This document shows, in pieces, positions 29,217 through 31,725 of a DNA stretch of 31,725 bases. Each line of letters begins with the position of its first letter. The stretch's first letter is position 1. Position numbers and translations under genes: made by a program. Source of the stretch: a virus; IMG/VR virus record IMGVR_UViG_3300034073_000856, positions 1 through 31,725 of that record; one strand, given 5' to 3'. The notes below the pieces were generated by a model, which saw only the letters and a program-made list of their open reading frames with translations, was not told where the DNA came from and did not search any database.

Positions 29217-30229
29217 AAATCTTAGTACTCTTAGACGGCAGCAACGGAGTAGCCTATCATCGGCTATTTGTTCCCTATTCCCAAATCCAACTGGACTACG
29301 ACATCACGGTTGATGTCTCTCAGAACCGAATGGAATGGGGTTCGCTGCCGTTTGAGAAGTACGATTGTGTGGTATTCAATCGGTGGCTTGGAGACCTTCA
29401 ATACAACATCTTGGAGATACTGGCTAAGAAGAAAATCCCTTACATCATTGACATAGATGATTACTGGGTGATCCCTCGTCACAATCCCGTCTACAAGATA
29501 TACCGCACCAAAATCAAGAACTGCATCAAAGACGCTATCTACTATGCGGATGCGGTAATGACCACCACGCCTCAACTCGCTGAAAGGATTGCTGAGATAA
29601 ATGACAAAATCACCATCGTCAAAAACTGCATCAACCAGAAGGCCGACCAATGGAACGCCACAACTGAACACCCTCTGACAATCGGCTGGGTAGGTGGTAT
29701 CTCTCACGAGGAGGACATCAAACTTCTAACCGACCAGATTGCACCCATTTGCGAGAAGCACAATGTGAGATTCTTGATGGGAGGCTTCCACGAGGGAGAA
29801 CCTATCTGGGCAACGATGGAAAAAGCGGTGACTGGAAAGAGCAGGAAAGAGCGACCAGAATGGTTTGTCCACAGAACTGGCACAAGCCCGATAGAGTACG
29901 GGAAGATGTATAGCGAAATAGACATCTGCCTTGCTCCTTTGACCAATGATAAATTCAACCGATACAAATCAGAGTTGAAGATTCTGGAAGCAGCAGCCTA
30001 CAACCGACCCATTCTTTGTTCAGCCGTTGAACCCTACACCAACCACAAATCAAACCTTGGAGTGTTCTTTGTCAACAACAATGACTGGGGAACATCTCTG
30101 GAGCAGTTAATCAAATCAGGGAAGTGGGACAAGGTCGGCAAAATCAACCGAGCCTACTGCGATGACCACCACTCTCTCAAAGCAGAAAACGCTCTCCGAG
30201 TGGCACTACTTAAATCTGTATGCAAATAG
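29213..30229 (+). CDS. GT-B glycosyltransferase
   Basis: A 338-residue protein with a TTG start overlapping the previous stop (TTGA). The N-terminal domain starts MKILVLLDGSNGVAYHRL and has a DIDDYW motif near residue 82. The C-terminal domain has IGWVGGISHEEDIKLL (about 156) and a nucleotide-sugar-binding region DICLAPLTNDKFNRYKSELK with ILEAAAYNRPIL (about 241-267), where E in LKILEAAAY fits the GT4-type E-x7-E region. It should transfer sugar from a nucleotide donor. The acceptor may be phage DNA, a virion protein or a host surface glycan. Its position between the two terminase genes is odd. Confidence 0.82.
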   Translation: MKILVLLDGSNGVAYHRLFVPYSQIQLDYDITVDVSQNRMEWGSLPFEKYDCVVFNRWLGDLQYNILEILAKKKIPYIIDIDDYWVIPRHNPVYKIYRTKIKNCIKDAIYYADAVMTTTPQLAERIAEINDKITIVKNCINQKADQWNATTEHPLTIGWVGGISHEEDIKLLTDQIAPICEKHNVRFLMGGFHEGEPIWATMEKAVTGKSRKERPEWFVHRTGTSPIEYGKMYSEIDICLAPLTNDKFNRYKSELKILEAAAYNRPILCSAVEPYTNHKSNLGVFFVNNNDWGTSLEQLIKSGKWDKVGKINRAYCDDHHSLKAENALRVALLKSVCK

Positions 30230-31407
30230 AGTATGAGAGACCCTTTCTTACAACCTACCAGAGAGCCATCCTTGACTCTCCTTCTCGCTATACAATAACC
30301 GCAGCAAGTACCAAGACGGGCAAAACGGCCTCTCACATCATCTGGTTGTTTGAACAAGCCCTTGCCCTGAAAGAAAACCAATCGGTCTGGTGGATTGCTC
30401 CCGTCTATCAACAAGCGGAGATTGCCTTCCGAAGGATGAAGTCCCAGGTCACCATCCCGAACTTCTTCCAAAGCAACGAATCCAAACTTGTACTCACTAC
30501 CCCAACTGGATCAAGGATAGAGTTTAAGAGCGCAGAGAAAGCCGATAACCTATACGGGGAAGATGTCTATGCTGCGGTATTTGACGAAGCCTCACGAGCA
30601 AGGGAAGACGCTTGGTTTGCACTTCGCTCAACCCTAACTGCTACCCAAGGCAAATGCAAACTCATCGGAAACGTCAAAGGCAAAAAGAACTGGTTCTACA
30701 AATTAGGGGAACGAGCCAAGCAAGGGGAAAGCGACTACTCCTATTTCAAGATAACTGCCTACGATGCAGCCAAGGAAGGAATCATCTCTGTTGACGAGAT
30801 AGAACAAGCGAAAAAAGACCTTCCTGAATATGTGTTCAAGGAACTCTATTTGGCAGAACCAGCCGATGACCAGAGCAACCCGTTCGGCATTGACAACATC
30901 AGACGCTGCTATTCGCCCATTTTAAGCGATTCTGTGGCATCTTATGGCATTGACCTTGCCAAGTACACCGACTGGACTGTGATAGTCGGTCTGAACGCAA
31001 ATAAAGAGGTTTGCCATTTTGAGCGATTTCAGAAGGATTGGGCAACCACCTCAGAACACATCGCTCGTCTTGTGGGTGGGACTCCTTGCTTCATTGACTC
31101 AACGGGTGTTGGTGACCCGGTAGTGGAGCAACTCCAAAGACGATGCCCACGAATGCAAGGCTTCAAGTTCACCTCCCAATCAAAGCAGCAGTTGATTGAA
31201 GGACTGGTAATGGCAGTACAAAGCCAAGAGGTCAGATTCCCTGAGAACCCCATCGGCTACGAGATGGAGTCATTTGAATTTGAATACACACGAACTGGGG
31301 TTAGGTATTCCGCACCATCAGGACTGCACGATGACTGTGTTATGAGCCTTGCTCTGGCAGTTGACTGCTCACATAAAAATAAAAAAGGCACATTCTTCTT
31401 CGTATGA
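30220..31407 (+). CDS. terL: Terminase large subunit
   Basis: A 395-residue protein. The ATPase has Walker A ASTKTGKT at 29-36, Walker B VYAAVFDEAS at 116-125 (D122, E123), and a coupling motif GNVKG at 150-154. The nuclease has candidate acidic residues D245 (YGIDLAKYTD), D293 (FIDSTGVGDP) and D371/D372 (LHDDCVMSLALA). It drives DNA into the prohead and cuts it. It is somewhat short for the family. The stop overlaps the ATG of the next gene, which continues at the left end of the window. Confidence 0.92.
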   Translation: MQIEYERPFLTTYQRAILDSPSRYTITAASTKTGKTASHIIWLFEQALALKENQSVWWIAPVYQQAEIAFRRMKSQVTIPNFFQSNESKLVLTTPTGSRIEFKSAEKADNLYGEDVYAAVFDEASRAREDAWFALRSTLTATQGKCKLIGNVKGKKNWFYKLGERAKQGESDYSYFKITAYDAAKEGIISVDEIEQAKKDLPEYVFKELYLAEPADDQSNPFGIDNIRRCYSPILSDSVASYGIDLAKYTDWTVIVGLNANKEVCHFERFQKDWATTSEHIARLVGGTPCFIDSTGVGDPVVEQLQRRCPRMQGFKFTSQSKQQLIEGLVMAVQSQEVRFPENPIGYEMESFEFEYTRTGVRYSAPSGLHDDCVMSLALAVDCSHKNKKGTFFFV

Positions 31408-31725
31408 AAACTTTTACCATAGGCCAAATCCAAGAACTCGCCACTCTTAAAGACATGAACCCGATTGAGCAGATGGCACACGAGGTGTCTATTTGTCTGA
31501 ACATCCCTTTTTCAGATGTGGAAATTTGGACAATGGAGAAACTCAAGGAGGAACACGCCAAACTCAACCTTGACAAAATGCCCGACAAGCGCATTGGGTA
31601 CAAGTTCAAACACAAAGGCCGCAGGTTCAGATTGGTCAAGAACGCCAAAGAGATGTCGGCTCACCATTTCATAGAACTGCAAGAGGTGGTTAAAGGGGAT
31701 ATAACCGAGAATCTTCACACCATCA
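31357..31725 (+). repeat. Terminal direct repeat, right copy
   Basis: Matches bases 1-369 with 7 substitutions: two in the codons at 31458-31463, one each at the codons near 31488, 31509 and 31580, and two in codons near 31594-31599. All are in third codon positions of the chaperone-like gene and none changes an amino acid. Confidence 0.92.
31404..31725 (+). CDS. Probable tail assembly chaperone, 5' part (partial, second copy)
   Basis: The first 107 codons of the gene that starts at base 48, cut by the window end. The encoded residues are identical to the left copy despite 7 nucleotide differences. This is the overlap of the assembly, not a duplicate gene. Confidence 0.88.
   Translation, partial: MKTFTIGQIQELATLKDMNPIEQMAHEVSICLNIPFSDVEIWTMEKLKEEHAKLNLDKMPDKRIGYKFKHKGRRFRLVKNAKEMSAHHFIELQEVVKGDITENLHTI

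Noticed and set aside
31404-31725. Truncated pseudogene at the right end
   Set aside because: It is the start of the gene at base 48 cut by the window edge, with an unchanged protein sequence.

Overview
This window looks like one complete genome of a small tailed phage that infects a member of the Bacteroidota. The last 369 bases repeat the first 369 bases with 7 mismatches, so the non-redundant genome is about 31,356 bp. It is either circular or terminally redundant, and probably assembled from a mixed natural population. The Bacteroidota assignment rests on promoters of the TTG-N18-TATCTTTG type, the near absence of Shine-Dalgarno sites, and gene families I associate with Bacteroidota phages. 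Every gene I accept is on the + strand, usually with ATGA-type stop/start overlaps. I see no integrase, tRNA, CRISPR array or DNA polymerase. A lytic, siphovirus-like lifestyle fits best, because there is a short tape measure protein and no sheath or contractile-tail gene.

Layout. (1) 1-6329: the end of the terminase, a probable tail-assembly chaperone with a likely -1 frameshift at a run of nine T, two large tail or baseplate proteins and the tape measure. (2) 6356-9438: head genes, namely an XkdF-like protease, a scaffold-like protein, the major capsid protein and an abundant structural protein, closed by a clear terminator. (3) 9523-12315: tail-tip and fibre genes, interrupted by a GIY-YIG homing endonuclease. 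(4) 12332-18843: small membrane proteins and a holin candidate, the portal with a fused C-terminal domain, adaptor and completion proteins, an out-of-frame overlapping pair of spanin-like proteins, a metallophosphoesterase, DUF3310, an amidase endolysin and an HK97-gp10-like protein. (5) 18844-22082: early genes behind two leaderless-type promoters, including a small HTH regulator, an ERF annealing protein, a YqaJ exonuclease and several small unknowns. (6) 22079-24321: an AT-rich cassette with a small conserved protein, an IbrA-like PP-loop protein (PAPS reductase family/DUF3440) and an IbrB-like ParB-fold protein. (7) 24331-24451: a structured RNA with its own promoter-like box and terminator. 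(8) 24452-27372: replication and transcription genes, namely a DUF6291-like protein, DnaB helicase, a stand-alone DnaA domain IV protein and a sigma-like protein. (9) 27296-31407: small membrane proteins, a DUF115-like protein, HNH nuclease, small terminase, glycosyltransferase and large terminase.

How it may work together. HNH, small and large terminase package DNA through the portal into a capsid matured by the XkdF-like protease. ERF and YqaJ form a two-component recombination pair. DnaB and the DnaA-IV protein probably redirect the host replisome. The sigma-like protein may read a repeated GCTAwTT box found 14 to 18 bases before several structural genes. Lysis is assigned to holin, amidase and spanin-like genes.

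The observations most worth a second look are the kissing-loop RNA in front of the replication genes, the IbrA/IbrB three-gene cassette, the GCTAwTT start-site motif, the T9 frameshift site, and the glycosyltransferase placed between the two terminase genes.
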